Positions 9,728 to 21,208 are shown, numbered from the stretch's first letter. The stretch is DNA of 64,000 nt from Narthecium ossifragum (GCA_963920575.1 OY986972.1:11854010-11918009); one strand, 5' to 3'. The notes: generated by a model from the sequence alone, not told the origin. Made by a program: numbers and translations.

Positions 9728-11301
9728 TGATAAGACTTGAAAAGTGCACAAAACATCCTTGTAATTTGGCTTTGTTGGGCCCCGAGCAATGCTGGACTGA
9801 CTACTTTTATTCCATTTCAGGTATAACAGACCCTCCTACGAGTTAAATCAACTTTGGAGCTAAAACAGGTGTATTCTGGCGATTTTGACAAGTTAGATCG
9901 ATCGGCCTCAACAGGAGCGATCGATCCGACTCAACCAACAGCGGGACGTTGAATAACGGTGCGATCGATCAAACTCAAGAGCTGGATCGATCCAGCACGG
10001 GATGTAGCGCAACAATAACGGCACGATCGATCGGACTCGACAGACGGATCGATCCAACCCGGGAGTTACCAGCAAGTAAAAGAGCTGGATCGATCCAACT
10101 CCAAGTGTCGATCGATGCAGCTCGGGCGTTGCTCGCAACTTAAGAACTTAAGGAGTCAGATCGATCCAACTCCAAGAGCGCGATCGATCTGACGCGGCCA
10201 GAGGCAAAAATAGACGGCCCGGATCTAATTTAGTGGGAGGTTGTTTCCTGGGCTATAAGTAGTCATTGTTTAGGGTTTTGAGGGGGCTTTTTCCAGACGT
10301 TTTTGGAGAGAGTTTTCCTAGCTTTTCTACACTTTTTCTTCGGCGATTCTTTGGAGGAGATCCATGGCGGGAGGAGTTCATCAACTTCCATCGATGGATC
10401 GGCCCCTGAAGATGAGTAACTAAAACCCTAACCATGGGATTCTTATGATGTAACTAGGGATTTTACTAGGGATTTCTTAGATCTAGGGTTTGTATACACG
10501 ATTATTTGGCTTTTATGGATTGATTATATTTTCCTATACCTTGGTGTTGTTTTCTTGCTGGATGTATGAATCGTTCTTGCTTGCACTTGATTTTAGAGCT
10601 TGTGTATATTAGGGCGTGGATTGGATTCATCCAAATAAGAGGATCATGCTAGTCCCATGATATCTCGGATGGAATCTTATTCGTGGATTGTATAGTGCTA
10701 GTCCCACTATAGTAGTGCTAGTCCCACTACGTTTCATCCCTAATCCTTCATACATCTTATCTTTGTAGTTTCGGCCATCGAGATGCGAAGTCATCTCGAT
10801 ATTACACCTAATCCAAATCTATGGCATTGTTTGCGGTGAACTCATCTGAGTAAGAGGGTTCATTAGCAGTGAACGTAACTAATCATTCGGTCACTGATAT
10901 TTCGATAATTGTTCTTGCCGACAAGGAATCCTAAACAGAACTTGTCGAGTGATAAGGAGAACTAGCCATTCACTTATCAACTTTTAGGAAGCCATTTATC
11001 GCGCTTGCCCTGATCTTTGGAAAACCTGGTAGATCCTTAGTTACTGATTAAGAATCCTATGGTCCTTTCTCTCATATTCATAAATCCCTTAGTATAAGTT
11101 TAGTTTAATTTCAACTTGCAATCTTTTCTCAACTCGTTAGTAGGAAATTTGCTAAGTGTTCAACTTCAATCCCTTAAATCCCTGTGGACTCGACTCGGAC
11201 TCTCCACTATCTACTAGTTCTTAGTAGTTAAAGTAGAGCACCGGAATATATTGTAATTTTGGTTAGACTTGTTAAGCCACGACACTTTTCAAGTCGTATC
11301 A
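9728..11301 (+). repeat. 3' LTR of element B
   Basis: Same length as the 5' LTR and co-linear with it, differing at scattered substitutions and a few short indels. Ends TATCA at 11301, followed by ACCGG. Confidence 0.93.
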
Positions 11302-11306
11302 ACCGG

Positions 11307-12175
11307 CGCGCCCTAACCTCGAGGGGAACACTGGCTGAACTGCCCTAGGCCCTGCCTCCAGCAGTATGGCCTCCACTGGCAAGGCACAGTTCACCACCTC
11401 CCTAAGAGCGCTAGCAAACCGCGCCGCCATCAGAAGCCTGATCTCGGGCCCTAGCCCCCACTGAAACTGCTACGCTCTGGCGAGAGGATCGCTCGCCACT
11501 GGACCGGCGAACTTGACGAGCCTGGTGAACCTAGCTGCATACTGTGCCACTGACTGCGTTATCCTGGGAGATGCTGAGGTACTCCCGAACCAAGGCCTGA
11601 CGCGCACTCTGAGGGAAGTACGCGTCGAGAAAAGACGAACGGAACATGTCCCACGAGGGGTCACTCCCGCTCCTAACGGTCAAGACAGCACTCCACCAGT
11701 CCAAAGCGTCCCCGTCGAGCTGGAACGCCGCCAGTCTGACCCGAACCCAGTCATCCTGGATGAACAAAGCATCGAGGACACGACTGACTCCTCTCAGCCA
11801 GTCGTCCGCTACTGCCGGATCACCCTCAGCACCACTGAACCTGGGCGGGTTCAGCTCCTGGAAGGCGATCATCGCTGCCGTCACAGCGTGTTCGCTAAGT
11901 GGCGGAAGAACCCTCTCAGCGAAAAGAGAGGCGTTTTCCCCCACCGCGAACTCAACACTCATCTCTGGTGCTGCTGCAGAGTCTCGGGGCAAAGCTGTCG
12001 CGGCTACTGGAGCCTGTCGGGCGGTGCGCTGCACACGCGATCGGCCACGACTCACAACGGAACGACGTACCCGACTCCTCAACATCTGCACCCCCATCAG
12101 AAACAACAAGCATTCACTTGTTTGATACCCAAGACAAAGCAACACAACATAAAGCGGAAAAGCATAACACATCAC
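11307..12175 (-). pseudogene. N-terminal gag of element A
   Basis: Minus-strand frame with a gag matrix/capsid core: ELNPPRFSGAEGDP, AAFQLDGDALDWW and FLDAYFPQSAR (about 11530-11930). After a frameshift near 11535, QYAARFTRLVKFAGP follows (about 11500-11545). These are typical of Tekay/Del-like Ty3 elements. The sequence continues across element B into the zinc knuckle at 733-1091. It keeps the capsid core that is deleted in element C, so it is a useful reference for the family. The upstream part of the frame (about 12100-12175) overlaps leader sequence, so the true start is uncertain. Confidence 0.8.
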
Positions 12176-12272
12176 AGAAGAGCATGCACGGATGTTCTAG
12201 ACATAGAACTAACCCATTCCATGCTCAATCTCAACCGAATCCTGATCCTAAACCCTGGGATCTACAACCTAT

Positions 12273-12284
12273 GCTCTGATACCA
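12273..12284 (-). other. Primer-binding site of element A (tRNA-iMet)
   Basis: The minus strand reads TGGTATCAGAGC just inside the 5' LTR (which ends at 12288), complementary to initiator methionine tRNA. Confidence 0.92.
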
Positions 12285-12287
12285 AGC

Positions 12288-14558
12288 TGTCGCGCCCCGA
12301 CCAACGAAAGCCCAACCGGGCCGGGCGACGCGAACCGGAACCTAACAAATGCGAAAGAAAAGCTGGCGAGGGTTCCCTCTAACCTATTGGTCTCCCTAAC
12401 AGTTCTCCAAAGCACTCCCAATTAAAAGACAATATAATAAAGAAGCCTCGAACCACAGATTTAAAACTTAAAGTGTTAATATACATATCCTCGGAGAGGG
12501 GAAGATTCGAATACAACATTACTCCCGTAGGAGACTATCTAACATAAGGGTAAAAGCAGTAAACATTGCCACCTCTCAAAGTCCACCAGATGCCGCCGCA
12601 CCGCCGACCAACTGCCCGGTAGGGGCCACAGAAGAGGAACTGACGCCTGCACCTGCAAAACGTAGCCCCGGGTAGGTGTGAGCACTAAGCTTAGTAGGGA
12701 TCTACACTACGCCACACAGAAGGAAGAGGGAAACGCAACAGTGTCGCCCTCAAGCCAGACTCGAGTGAGCTACAATGGTCCCATTACCATTTACCGGTGA
12801 TCTCTAGGCATATCCAACCATGGTCACCCCAACGGACTGGGCCCATCATGGATACGCCTAGTGTCACAGGGTGCCAGCTGTGGTCACCCAACTCGCCATG
12901 GGCCCACGCTGATGCCCCTACTGGCAGGAACGGACACTGCCCAAAGAATAAGACCCGTCACCGGTGGCATCCTCAACACCTGACTTGAGGCCGACACGAC
13001 CTCTAATCATCATCAAGCAACAGGTGTACCAGTCCTCTAAGCCTATCATAAGATTCGACTGGACACCACAATTCAAACCGGGTCCAAACTACCCAACCGC
13101 GGTCCTAGGGCTAAGTCCGAGCTTCCAGCCTCGGGACGACGACCCAAAGATCACCCACGCCCTAACCAATGCAACTAATGCACAATCAACAGTGCATGCT
13201 ATGACATACACAAACAGGAGATAGGCATGCAACAGTATGACAAAGATCATATCAGTCTACTGGATCGCTGCAGCGGTACTATTAATCGCTGCCAGCCGAT
13301 CCGCAGCGGGTCCCGGCATTACGACGGTACCACGACCGTCAACCGCGAACTCCTGCAACGGGAAGCAACCCCGAAAGCGATGATGAACAAAACCCAATAT
13401 AATATTATATTCCGAAATATAATATTATATTCAAAACACCCAAAGCCTCTACTTAGGGGCTATTTGATCCCGTCGATCCGACGTCCATACATCGTCGGAT
13501 TCAAGATCCAACCTAGCCATCAGTAGAGGTATACACCAGGATCAACATATCCAAAATCCATAATCATCCAACGGTTGGATTAACGGGAAAACACTAATCA
13601 AAACCGTTAATCAAACTAACTTTCTAATTAATTGCTGCAACGCAGCCCTCCAGAAAACAATTCATAACAAATCATAGAAAAATCGGAAAAATACGAAATA
13701 AGATGGAATGGAAAAGGAATCCAAAAAAATAAGGATCAACAAGATCCAAAGGCTAGATCTAGAGAAAACCCGAAAAGAACATCAGTAGGTATAACCCTAC
13801 CTAGTTGCACTTTCCTCGGCTGATTCCCCGCGATTTGATCACCAACAAGCTTCCAAACCACTTCAAGGATCTTCCTCTCGTTGTCACGAATCCAACGAGC
13901 CTTAGAACGCCGAAAAAGATGGTCGGAGGAGGGAGAACGGAGGAGATGAAGCTCGCCGGAGGAGAAGGGAAGAAACAGAGCACCGTGGGAAGAAGGGAAA
14001 GAAAGAAGAAGAAGAGAGGAGAAGAGAAGGGAAGAAGGGGAAGGAAAGCCTGGGGGAAAGCTGGCGAAGGCGGGGAAAAGCTGAGGGAGGGGAGGGAAAG
14101 TCCTCCCCTTCTGACAACGGAGAGCGACGGCCAACGGCGGCCGTCCTCGCGAAGCAGAAAAGCCACCGACTCATAAATGATCGATCCTTCCTCAGCGAAG
14201 GATCGATCCTTCATGACGATCTCACTAGACTTTCTGACACGAAGAGGATCGATCTCTTAGCCAGAGGGGATCGATCCTTTGTGTGTTGAAAGCTAAACTT
14301 AGGCAAGAACTCAAGCCTAAGTCCGGATCTTTCGATCCCGGGTCCACCTAGCCATTCTAAACAAGCACTAACACATACAAGGTCAGTGTGTGCACACGCG
14401 GGTGTGAAACAAACCAACAAGGCGCAATTTACCAAATTACACTTGCGGTCCAAGAAACAAAACGATCCACCGGATCGCGCGCTCGACGCGAAACAAACCA
14501 ACGAGCCACGGGCCTGACCCAGCCGGTCGACCCAGGAGTAGAGGGACGGGTCCTCACA
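12288..14558 (-). repeat. 5' LTR of element A
   Basis: Plus-strand ends TGTCGCGCC and CCTCACA, 2271 bp, homologous over its whole length to the LTRs of C (37960-40355). It contains a doubled 16-bp palindrome AATATAATATTATATT (13395-13431), a purine-rich block (13915-14115) and GATCGATC motifs (14179-14275). Small frames inside are not genes. Confidence 0.92.
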
Positions 14559-14568
14559 CTTTCCTTTC

Positions 14569-15402
14569 ATGGAAAACCCGCCCCCGGAGCTTAGGCGACC
14601 TTCCCCGTCGCCTTCCTACCCGGTCCAGGCCTCGCCCGTCCTCTACTCCGGCTCCGGCGACTACACCCGACAAGGACTCGAAACTCCACCGCCCTATGGC
14701 GCCGTTCCACATCCCCTCGGACCTCGGAAAGACGTCCAGAAGGACCGGTGTCTTTCCACGAAGCCACCTTGGCCTGCCGCGACCACGAAGGAAGCCTGGA
14801 TCGCCGAGATCCAATTCCGGCGAACTCCCCAGTTCCGGCCTCCTTCAATCCGCCACTTCCCTAGGATGATCCCAAGATCAGACCTCACGAGAAAGGTCCC
14901 AAGACCTTCTCGTACCTGTTCCTGACGAGCTCAAGCATCGTCGCGGCCTACAACACCAGCGAACACCGGCGATGAAGTACACCGCGCCACCACCATCATA
15001 TCCGGTGTGTACGAGGCCCAATCCGTCGATCAGACCGTATGGATGGAACCCCCACATACCTGCGAAGCTTCCTGTGCCATTGCCACACTTCGGCGACCTT
15101 GTTTCGCCGTTGATCCAGCTCCGGCAGCTTCTCAGCCGTCCGATCAAGACTGCAACTTGATCCAACCGTTTGATCAAAGTGATCTTCGATCCAGTGCTTC
15201 CGATCTTCGATCTGAACCTGGTCAAAGAGTCCCAAGCAATCAGGACCTTCCAGATCATGTCCAACTGATCACGATGCATCCTCAGCCGTTGATCAAGCAT
15301 CCGATGGTTGATATGAGCCATCAAAGGAGCTACCCTCCTTATTCAGATGCCATATTCAATCTGATCAAATCTGATTATGATGGTACCACCGGTTTGACTT
15401 AA
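14569..15402 (+). pseudogene. Decayed G-type frame of element H, left part
   Basis: Pro/Ser/Arg-rich reading in more than one frame (14569-14925, then 15007-15402). The stretch from about 15250 reads DHVQLITMHPQPLIKH and then SYPPYSDAIFNLIKS. It aligns with the G frame, where the counterpart is SFPPHSDAIFQLIRS. There is no RT, integrase or zinc knuckle. Function unknown. The upstream part lies beyond element A and outside the window. Confidence 0.6.
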
Positions 15403-15439
15403 CTGACTCAAGTCCAGATTGACACCGATAGAGCCAACC

Positions 15440-15566
15440 TGTTATGAGCCAAATCAGAGCTAAACCCGATCCAAGCCCAAGCATGGGCGGACCCACGTTG
15501 GGACCCACGTCAATAGCCAAGCCAGCCTAAGCTGGTTACTTCTTTAGTTAGTTCTTACTTGCTTTC
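15440..15566 (+). repeat. 5' LTR of element E, first piece
   Basis: Begins TGTTATGAGCC, matching the start of the 3' LTR (TGTTACGAGCC, 29609). It stops at CTTTC where element D inserted. Confidence 0.92.
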
Positions 15567-15964
15567 TGATGTCGCTCAAATGTGTCACGCACAGCGGTCG
15601 CGGTGCAGTACAACATAAGAGAGGTCGAATCCCACAGAGAGACAAGCAGAAAGGATCCAGAAATACAAATAATAATATATTGAAGACAATTAAGAAAGCT
15701 AACTAAATTATATTAGATCAAAGGATTAACGATAATGTAAGGTTAACTAAAGATATCAGGCTCTTGATAAGGCTAGGCTTCAAGAATCACTTCACTCGGA
15801 TTAAGGTTCTTCTCTTCTCAATGGTTCATATAATACTCAGTTAAAGGATTCACATCCCAATCACCTTAATCGGAAGATATAGAATTATGAATCTGATAAA
15901 ATATAAATGTCTCTTCCTATGATTGGTTCTTCCTTTTTATAGTTCTAACTTCATCCAACCAAAC

Positions 15965-16200
15965 CTAAGAATACACGATACCGGCTGTCACTACAGGCAA
16001 CGCGCAGCAAAAGTTCATCGGGACAAAGCCCTAACTCTAACCGGATCTCTAAGAATACACAATACCAACTCTCACAATCGGCAATGCATAGCAAAGATTT
16101 CACGGTATAGAGCCCCAACCTTATCTAACCAGATCCCTAAGAATATACAATACCAGCTGTCACTACGGGCAATGTATAGCAAAGGTTTCGCAAGACTCGG
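15965..16200 (-). repeat. Three tandem 84-88-bp units in the D LTR
   Basis: Units start CTAAGAATAC at 15965, 16049 and 16137, each with a GGCAA...AGCAAA core. The same array is in the other LTR (about 21630-21865). Confidence 0.8.
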
Positions 16201-16528
16201 TAGGAGAATCAAAAGAGAAGACTATGGGATTATAAGATCATGAAAGAAGCATGACTGGATTCATAATATTAATCATCCACATAGAAATCTATAATCTGAA
16301 AATAATATTTAAAGATCCAATACATAGAAAAGAGTTTAACAATGAAGATTAAAAACTATGAACCATTGTTGGAGAAGAAGCCCTAATCCTCGCTAGATCA
16401 TCCGTCCGCCATGCCCGTGGATTACTCGGCCATGGATGGAGATGTCTCCATCTTTTTCCCTTAGGAAACGTCCAGAAAGAGCTTCCAAAAACGTCCAAGA
16501 AGTCCCCCTCAAACCCTAGAAAGAGTCC

Positions 16529-17020
16529 TATTTATAGCCCCAAAGTCTCTCCATCAACGGATTTGATCTAAACCGTTGATTTAATTCACTGGGAACGCCC
16601 GATCGATCCTTCTCGGGGTGCTGGATCGATCGGATGTGTTAAAATCTTCAACTTCTAACTTCGCCCGTGTCCGATCGATCGGACTAAGGGAGTAATATTG
16701 ATCGATTTCGTAAAAATCCTCCGTCTCTGGCTATTCCCGAGTCCCATCGATGGATGGATCGATCGAACTGTGTTCATCTAAAAAGCATACGTTCTGTCAC
16801 CCTTTAATTCCCAAGTCCGATCGATCGAATTATGAGTGTTGGATCGATCGGTTGAGTAAAAATCCGCTGTTTTTGGCTTTTTCCGAGTTCGATCGATCGG
16901 ACCATTGGTGTCGGATCGATCGGACCCCGTAGGAGCGATGGAGGGATCGATCGGATGCATTATGGCTGAAAAACACATGTTCTGTCACGTTTTTGCATGG
17001 TCTGATCGATCGGCGGATCG
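16529..17020 (-). promoter_or_regulatory. GATCGATC cluster and TATA box in the element D U3 region
   Basis: About eleven ATCGAT-core sites (mostly CGATCGATCG or GGATCGATCG) lie between 16600 and 17020. In the element's sense they precede GGGCTATAAATAGG (TATA at 16529-16536) and a CTAGGGTTTGAGGGGG leader. This is the same order as in element B, although the LTRs do not otherwise align. Confidence 0.6.
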
Positions 17021-17388
17021 CTCGGACTTCCAGCTTATTTTCCTTTCTGCCATTCAAACTGCGCCATCGGTACTGAAATTGCCGTAACTTCCTCTAGAAA
17101 ACTCGGAATCATGAACCGTAAAATTCCCCAAAAAATCTAGACTTCAAGATCTTTCCAACCATATATGGGACATCATCTGGTTCTTCATGAGCAGGTACAG
17201 ATTAATTGTTGAAGTTGATCCATATACTCTTTTCAACTTCTTTTAGCTCCAATTTCCTGCATTTTCCAAACAACCATGTGAAGCAACATATAGATATAAA
17301 AATAGTAATAAAGATGCTGATTAAGGATAATAATCTAGCAATTGAGATGGTTATAAGGCTATTTAGAGTGCACTTCATGCACTCATCA

Positions 17389-17420
17389 CACCCCCCAACC
17401 AGCTTATTGCTAGTCTCTAG
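17389..17420 (-). other. Terminal polypurine tract of element D
   Basis: The minus strand reads GAGACTAGCAATAAG, then GGTTGGGGGGTG immediately before the 3' LTR; compare the element B tract at 9697-9727. Confidence 0.8.
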
Positions 17421-17760
17421 CAATTCAAAGCGCATAGAATATAATTAAGCACACTAACGGTTCAAGGATGTAGACATGCATGATAAAAATTCTACCTTAT
17501 CAAGTCAATAGTGTTTCATACAGTACAGAGCATGAAAACTTCTTATACTCATACACATACTACCAACATATGAAATCAACTTCTACACATCAAAACATGC
17601 TAATCACCATCCAGAAGAACACATGTGACGTGACAAATAAATGTTACATGCAGAAGTAACTTCTACCCACCATTAGTCCAAACACACTACTATCTTCATG
17701 ACCAATCATCCAACCCTTGCACTTTAAGTATAGCATGCTCCGCTATCAGACATTTTGCCT

Positions 17761-17905
17761 TTTTACGCGAGCACTCTCCGCTTCTTGAGGCGCAGAGACC
17801 CGGTTACTTAGCAAAACACTTAATAGTTTTTTTTTTCGCTATAAGTGGTTCTATCTTTTTACGCGAGCTCCCCGCTTCCTGAAGCAAGAACACCTGGTTA
17901 CTCAG
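17761..17905 (-). repeat. Two AGTAACC...GCGTAAAA hairpin units of element D
   Basis: On the minus strand each unit has AGTAACC (with GGG or AGG following), a 7-8-bp imperfect hairpin (such as TCTCTGC...GCGGAGA) and CTCGCGTAAAAA. Units are at 17761-17813 and 17857-17905. They match the element B units in order and position. Confidence 0.7.
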
Positions 17906-18265
17906 TAGATCACTTAATAGTTGTTTAGGCACAGCTTTATCAAGCTCCAGAACTTTTTCTGTTTTTTTTTCTCTGCATGCAATCCTCAACACTAGCTAAT
18001 GTTGAAATCATGGTCTCGATGGACAATAGCATGCTCATTCCTCTAGTGAGTGTAATTACCACTGCACATAAAGTGTTCGTGTGTGGATCACATGATGTTA
18101 TAGTTTCAGGTTATCACGCATGCAATCAATGTATTGGTCAATCCATATGAAAGCAACATGCATAATAAGCATAAAAAATTTCAGCTCATGTACAATTTCT
18201 AGTAACATAATCAATTCAACACTATTAAACTCAATTAGGTAGCATGCATAAGGTCATGCATGCCT

Positions 18266-18300
18266 ACACCCCCCAACCTGAAATTCACATTGTCCTCAAT
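18266..18300 (-). other. Internal polypurine-like motif of element D
   Basis: The minus strand reads ATTGAGGACAAT, then GGTTGGGGGGTGT. It occupies the same relative place as 8491-8520 in element B. Confidence 0.6.
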
Positions 18301-18601
18301 GTGTGCTAATCATGTAAATAAGCAGAAGGGTGTTGGCTGAATTTTCATATATGACAGAAATAAAAATAGGAAATCGAAATAAGAGCGAGGCCACCTGACA
18401 GAATATCGATTATCTCCTCAAGGCTCCTCATGGTGGCCGAATTTCTCATCTCCAGAATAGTGGTCGAATTCCTCAAGCAAGGCAAACGGTGGTCCAACAT
18501 CCTAAGAAATAAGAGAGCAAACAAAAACAAATGAAAACAAAAGCAAACAAAGTAAAACAAACTATCCTAATCAAAAAGGGAAATGATAGATAGGAGAAAG
18601 A

Positions 18602-18915
18602 TCATCCCTCGTAGACAGGGTCTACGAGAGAAACGGTGTGCTCCTCAGGGTCCGCTTTCTCTGGAATCTGTTTCAAGCGTTGTCCATTAACCGTAAACAA
18701 CCTCCCATCCTTCGAGTCTTCAACTTCCACAACCCCTTTCTCAAATATTCTACTAACGTTGAAGGGGCCTGTCCAGCGTGATCTCAAGTTCCCAGGATGG
18801 AGGTGCAGTCGTGTGTCATACAGATAAGCTTGCTGTCCTACTTGAAACGTCTTCCGCAAGATCTTCTTGTCATGGTAGGCCTTTGTCTTTGCCTTGAAGA
18901 TCCTAGAACTCTCAT
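18602..18915 (-). pseudogene. Integrase C-terminal tail of element D
   Basis: Minus strand: a KAKTKAYHDKKILRKTF stretch, then VGQQAYLYDTRLHLHPGNL and RSRWTGPFNV (the GPY/F-like C-terminal domain), then LFTVNGQRLK. This segment helps bind target DNA in integrases of this family. It is preceded (about 18915-18930) by an abrupt join to the RNase H/integrase boundary, so the zinc finger and DDE core are deleted. Frames shift near 18860. Confidence 0.82.
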
Positions 18916-18929
18916 AATGATGCTTTCGA

Positions 18930-19250
18930 TTTCATAATCAGGGACACAACGGCGCATAATGTGGTCAGGACAATACTTAAACAAACAAGGATCATCCCAA
19001 TAAAATTTCTTTACCTCAACAAAAAAATCTACGCTTATCCTGCGCACTCCAAAAGGAAGGGATCTCACATGTCGCTAAGTAATTAACAATGTGTGCATAC
19101 CAGGGCAGCCGTGCAACTGAAAAGAGTTGCTCATCAAGGAAGTCATCCATAATTTGTGGCTCATTTTCTGCTACTTCCACCATTAATTTTGATAGGTGTT
19201 CAACGACAACATTCTTCAAGGGAAAGCGGGGGCTGCTCGAGCACCTAAAA
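18930..19250 (-). pseudogene. RNase H to integrase boundary remnant of element D
   Basis: The minus strand reads NVVVEHLSKL, DEQLFSVARLPWYAHIVNYL, then KKFYWDDPCLFKYCPDHI and RRCVPDYEIES. These are the conserved connection between RNase H and integrase in Athila/Tat elements, with at least one frameshift (near 19065-19075). No RT motif is found upstream; 19250-19870 holds only short frames. Confidence 0.75.
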
Positions 19251-19877
19251 ACAAAAGCAAAACAAACCAAAAACACAAGCAAACATGCAAGCACACAGCA
19301 TAAAAATAACTCAAGCATTCTCATGCATACAAGAAAGCAAATTGAGCAAACTAAACTACTATATATCAGACATGGATTTTTAACCGCGCCCTTGGCGGCC
19401 GTGTGCCCTAGCACGATGATATGCAAAATCAGTAAGTGCCATGACATGAAGGGTTAACCTTAGTAGTATCACCAAGGGTAATTCACCATGTGAATCCAAG
19501 TGGCACATTACAAGTGGAAGAACTAGCTTTTGCATTCTAACACCAATAAATAAGGTAGCTGGATCTCTCAAATAGAAATATGTATCATCATTATGCTCAA
19601 GTGTCAGTGACTCATCCAATGAACTATCAATAATGTCATCATGCTCGTGGTCAAGGATGGTAAGATCACAAAATCTGAAATAAATCCGTCGAAGTTTAAA
19701 AATATCTATCAAGGTCATGTTCTTCCTGACTATCCAAGGAGATGAAATAAACACTGGAAATATACATCGCGGCTTAGAAGCAATGACTTGAAGTTCAGCC
19801 GATGGAGGTTCAACGAATACCTGGTCCTGGTGGTCTTGGAAGTCTTCCAGATCTTCCTCATTGCTGGCCGGCCCGTA

Positions 19878-21005
19878 CTAGAGTACTTCGTCTTCTTCCA
19901 TATGATGTGTCCATCCGAGTTCGTGCACGCTAAAAGATGTGATTACCTCGCATAGTTGGCGTGCTTTCTCCTCGTCCTTCATAAGTAACTGCAGAATGAA
20001 AGAGTCAAAATTAGGCTTGGTTTTAGCCTCCTTAAGTAAGTCCAAAATCTCTGCCATAGAAAGTTGAGCAGAAACATGTGCATCTTCAGCATCAGAAGCA
20101 TAAACATGTGCATTACTAACATTGGAATCATGAGCATATGCATAGTAAATGTTAGTATCATGAACATGCGTATGAGCGCTAAAATCATGTGCATATGCAT
20201 CACACACATTAGAATCAACAGCTTGTGCATCAATAGGACTAGAATTTTGAACATGCACGCTAGCACTACAGTCATGAGCATATGCATCATCAACATGAAC
20301 ATCTTGAGCATGTGCACCATAAGCATTAAAATCATGGATGTAAGCATCACAAGCACTAAAGTCATCGACACAAGCATCATAAGTGTTAGGCTCATCAACA
20401 TGCACATCATGGGAAGTAGCAACATAAGTATCATGCACATAATCATCATAAGCACTAGGATAAGAGTAGAAAGGCTCATTGGGTTGCAGATAGCTGTTGG
20501 ACGTTAAGGTGACATTGGGATGCTTGTAGGGTTTGGCATCGATATGACCACGATAATCATCCCAACGCTCCGGAATCGTCTGTGTAAGATTTGTCTCAAC
20601 AAGCTCATTCAAGTGCTTCAGAGCTTCATCTGGATCAATCTGCAAAAACTCACCCCTGCATCTTGTTTCAAGAATTTGACGTTCATGCTCAGTTAATCCA
20701 TAATAAAAATAGCTAACTAAACGCCAATTAGGATAACCATGTTGAGGGCATGAAGCTATTAAACTGATAAATCGCTGCCATGCATCACATAATGTCTCAT
20801 CATTCTTTTGTGCAAAGGATGAAATCTTTCTTTTCAATGCGTTAATCATATAAGTAGGAAGATACTCATTGACAGAAACATGACTCGTTCTATTCTCCAA
20901 GCTCAATTCGTATATACTTTTCTTACGAACTGTTGTTTGAGACATTCCATCTCTCGACTTCATAGAACATGATCTCAAATAGTCTTGATATAATTCATTT
21001 TCCAT
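19878..21005 (-). CDS. Gag-like protein of element D with an AYAHD repeat tail
   Basis: An open 375-codon frame on the minus strand, the only intact gag-like frame in the window. The gag core is at about residues 45-165 (YLPTYMINALKRKISSFAQ, DETLCDAWQRFISLIASCP, YFYYGL, LNELVETNLTQ), matching the C-terminal part of Athila/Tat gag. Residues about 180-320 are a low-complexity region built from Asp-Ala-Tyr/His-Ala-His-Asp units, which replaces the usual zinc knuckle. The C-terminal 45 residues (LSMAEILDLLKEAKT onward) look coiled or helical. It lacks the N-terminal gag half seen in element B. Whether it can assemble is unknown; it may have evolved within a non-autonomous family. The start ATG at 21005 is 200 bp from the PBS, a plausible leader length. 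Confidence 0.75.
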   Translation of the reverse strand: MENELYQDYLRSCSMKSRDGMSQTTVRKKSIYELSLENRTSHVSVNEYLPTYMINALKRKISSFAQKNDETLCDAWQRFISLIASCPQHGYPNWRLVSYFYYGLTEHERQILETRCRGEFLQIDPDEALKHLNELVETNLTQTIPERWDDYRGHIDAKPYKHPNVTLTSNSYLQPNEPFYSYPSAYDDYVHDTYVATSHDVHVDEPNTYDACVDDFSACDAYIHDFNAYGAHAQDVHVDDAYAHDCSASVHVQNSSPIDAQAVDSNVCDAYAHDFSAHTHVHDTNIYYAYAHDSNVSNAHVYASDAEDAHVSAQLSMAEILDLLKEAKTKPNFDSFILQLLMKDEEKARQLCEVITSFSVHELGWTHHMEEDEVL

Positions 21006-21208
21006 CTTTTCTTTTTTTTCAGTTTTTTTTTTGTGTCAGTTTTTTTTTAGCAAGTAAAAATAAAACGAAAAATCAAAATAAAACTAAAAAGAAAATAAAG
21101 AAAACTAAGGAAAAAGAAATAAAAATCCAAAGAAAAGGAAAAAAAATTACCGCCTTCGATGTCTTCAATCATCATGATCTGATGATTCTGGCGCTTTTCT
21201 GAACCGTC

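Larger units (their letters stand above)
1092..11301 (+). mobile_element. Element B: Athila/Tat-like LTR retrotransposon lacking RT and integrase core
   Basis: Plus-strand element with paired LTRs of 1574 bp (1092-2665 and 9728-11301) starting TGATAAGACTTG and ending GTCGTATCA. The PBS is complementary to tRNA-Asp (TGGCGCCGTTGCCGGGGA, 2672-2689), typical of the Athila/Tat lineage. The final PPT is at 9719-9727. Flanks GCCGG (1087-1091) and ACCGG (11302-11306) differ in one base and look like a mutated 5-bp duplication. The inside holds a broken gag, a protease fused to the integrase C-terminal tail, and a long 3' untranslated region with tandem repeats. It is inserted inside gag of element A. 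The LTRs differ at scattered positions, so it is not a very fresh insertion. Confidence 0.93.
1..14558 (-). mobile_element. Element A: gag-only Tekay-like LTR retrotransposon, split by element B
   Basis: A minus-strand Ty3/gypsy element. Its 3' LTR runs off the left window edge (1-651) and its 5' LTR is 12288-14558; both end in the same GGTCCTCACA and match the LTRs of element C. The tRNA-iMet primer site is at 12273-12284. The internal part is only about 1.4 kb once element B (1092-11301) is removed: it holds gag with a CX2CX4HX4C zinc knuckle and then jumps directly to the 3' leader that in element C lies after integrase. Protease, RT, RNase H and integrase are therefore absent. The base next to the 5' LTR starts CTTTC (14559-14563), the presumed target duplication; its partner is outside the window. 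A is inserted in element H. Confidence 0.85.
15567..17388 (-). repeat. 3' LTR of element D
   Basis: 1822 bp. Contains three 84-88-bp repeats (15965-16200), a TATA box on the minus strand (TATAAATA, 16529-16536) and a GATCGATC cluster (about 16600-17020) upstream of it in the element's sense. Two clusters of small frames here are not genes. Confidence 0.93.

Noticed and set aside
12797..13526. Small plus-strand genes at 12797-13526 and at matching places in C (38849-39553, 45808-46512)
   Set aside because: They lie inside LTRs, match LTR copies, and have no start context, domain or frame conservation beyond LTR identity.
20064..20507. Met/Ile-rich plus-strand protein
   Set aside because: Antisense shadow of the AYAHD repeat of the element D gag-like frame.
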